Assembly: GCA_039190005.1 (NCBI GenBank)
Contig: JBCCYM010000002.1
Coordinates: 13,256 to 77,255 of the forward strand
Length of the DNA stretch: 64,000 nucleotides
DNA from: JBCCYM01 sp039190005
GTDB lineage: Bacteria > Pseudomonadota > Gammaproteobacteria > UBA12402
Reading direction: 5' to 3'
Below are positions 63,823 to 64,000 of this stretch, one piece after another. How positions within the stretch are numbered: position 1 is the first letter of the stretch; each line of letters begins with the position of its first letter. Made by a program: the position numbers and the translations under genes. The notes below the pieces were generated by a model. The model was not told the DNA's origin, did no database searches, and worked only from the letters and a program-made list of their open reading frames with translations.

Positions 63823-64000
63823 ATCAGCACTTGTGTGCGGGGGAGTTATTGTGTTATTTTTTTCATACTCAGTCGGTGTCGCTTGCTATCAGTCCATGAT
63901 GGCTTATACCCGCTTGCCCATCACTATTTTTAGCTTTTTAACACAGCCCATCCGACACCGCACCCGCGGCGGTCTCGCGTTACTTGATCGTATTGGGGGG
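63812..64000 (+). CDS. Partial ORF at the right edge, membrane-associated, unknown
   Basis: From ATG 63812 the frame stays open for 63 codons to the window end. It starts MFLKSALVCGGVIVLFFSYS, a likely signal or TM segment, then a region rich in Arg/Thr (PIRHRTRGG). No clear ribosome site precedes it, and a GTG at 63853 (inside the hydrophobic part) is less likely. It would be divergent from nadC. I do not recognise a family; it could be a spurious frame. Confidence 0.35.
   Translation, partial: MFLKSALVCGGVIVLFFSYSVGVACYQSMMAYTRLPITIFSFLTQPIRHRTRGGLALLDRIGG

Overview
The window is chromosomal DNA from a gammaproteobacterium. It carries ZapD, HemX/HemY, EpmA with EF-P, FeSOD, a heptose-LPS assembly operon with a WaaP kinase, and a nadC-nadB-nadA operon. 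The DNA is moderately AT-rich. Several traits point towards host- or amoeba-associated lineages such as Legionellales/Coxiellales: a plant/chlamydia-like shikimate cluster, a Fic protein, many membrane transporters, a decayed desaturase and small secreted proteins of unknown role. That placement is inference; no rRNA marker is present. I saw no prophage, CRISPR array, rRNA or intact insertion sequence.

Layout. 0-6 kb: end of dnaQ, then pepN, fumC, a VOC protein and serS, all on +. 6-8 kb: a possible structured small RNA with a good promoter, then an operator-like palindrome pair in front of a self-inhibited Fic protein, then tRNA-Ser(UGA). 8-14.7 kb: zapD, two MFS transporters, a CinA-like protein, birA and sodB, separated by dispersed REP-like repeats. 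15-20.3 kb: an LPS inner-core operon (hldE, hldD, gmk, waaP and a tandem double-kinase protein). 20.5-28.4 kb, minus strand: a secreted protein of unknown function, hemX-hemY-fmt, and rnr-rlmB. 28.6-30.2 kb: a 213-bp hairpin element of MITE type next to an Rpn-family nuclease gene. Its C-terminal tail is repeated downstream as a stand-alone small ORF. 30.4-32.8 kb: mutL and a gamma-carbonic-anhydrase-like gene.

The centrepiece is 32.8-46.1 kb. A leader peptide with seven Phe codons and one Tyr codon precedes aroG-pheA-tyrA-aroC-aroB-aroDE-aroA-aroK, the complete chorismate pathway plus the Phe and Tyr branches in one tight, mostly overlapping run. An aminotransferase, a periplasmic PheC-type cyclohexadienyl dehydratase, a 14-TM exporter and tyrS follow. 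AroD and AroE are fused, TyrA resembles plant arogenate dehydrogenases, and the gene neighbourhoods (aroC-aroB-aroDE, aroA-aroK) match the chlamydial cluster. The dehydratase half of PheA has lost several family-defining residues and its ACT domain, while PheC looks intact. This suggests a re-routed phenylalanine branch under attenuation control.

46-64 kb: accA and tilS on +, then a long minus-strand stretch. It holds a PmtA-like methyltransferase, a COG4705-like membrane protein, epmA-efp, a seven-bladed propeller protein, an anion permease, an NAD(P)-binding protein, a fatty-acid desaturase pseudogene with at least three frameshifts, a lone Cache-domain protein, a CPBP protease-like protein with an altered first motif, a tandem pair of secreted proteins, wrbA, a dense repeat mosaic, and nadA-nadB-nadC. 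A partial + strand ORF runs off the right edge.
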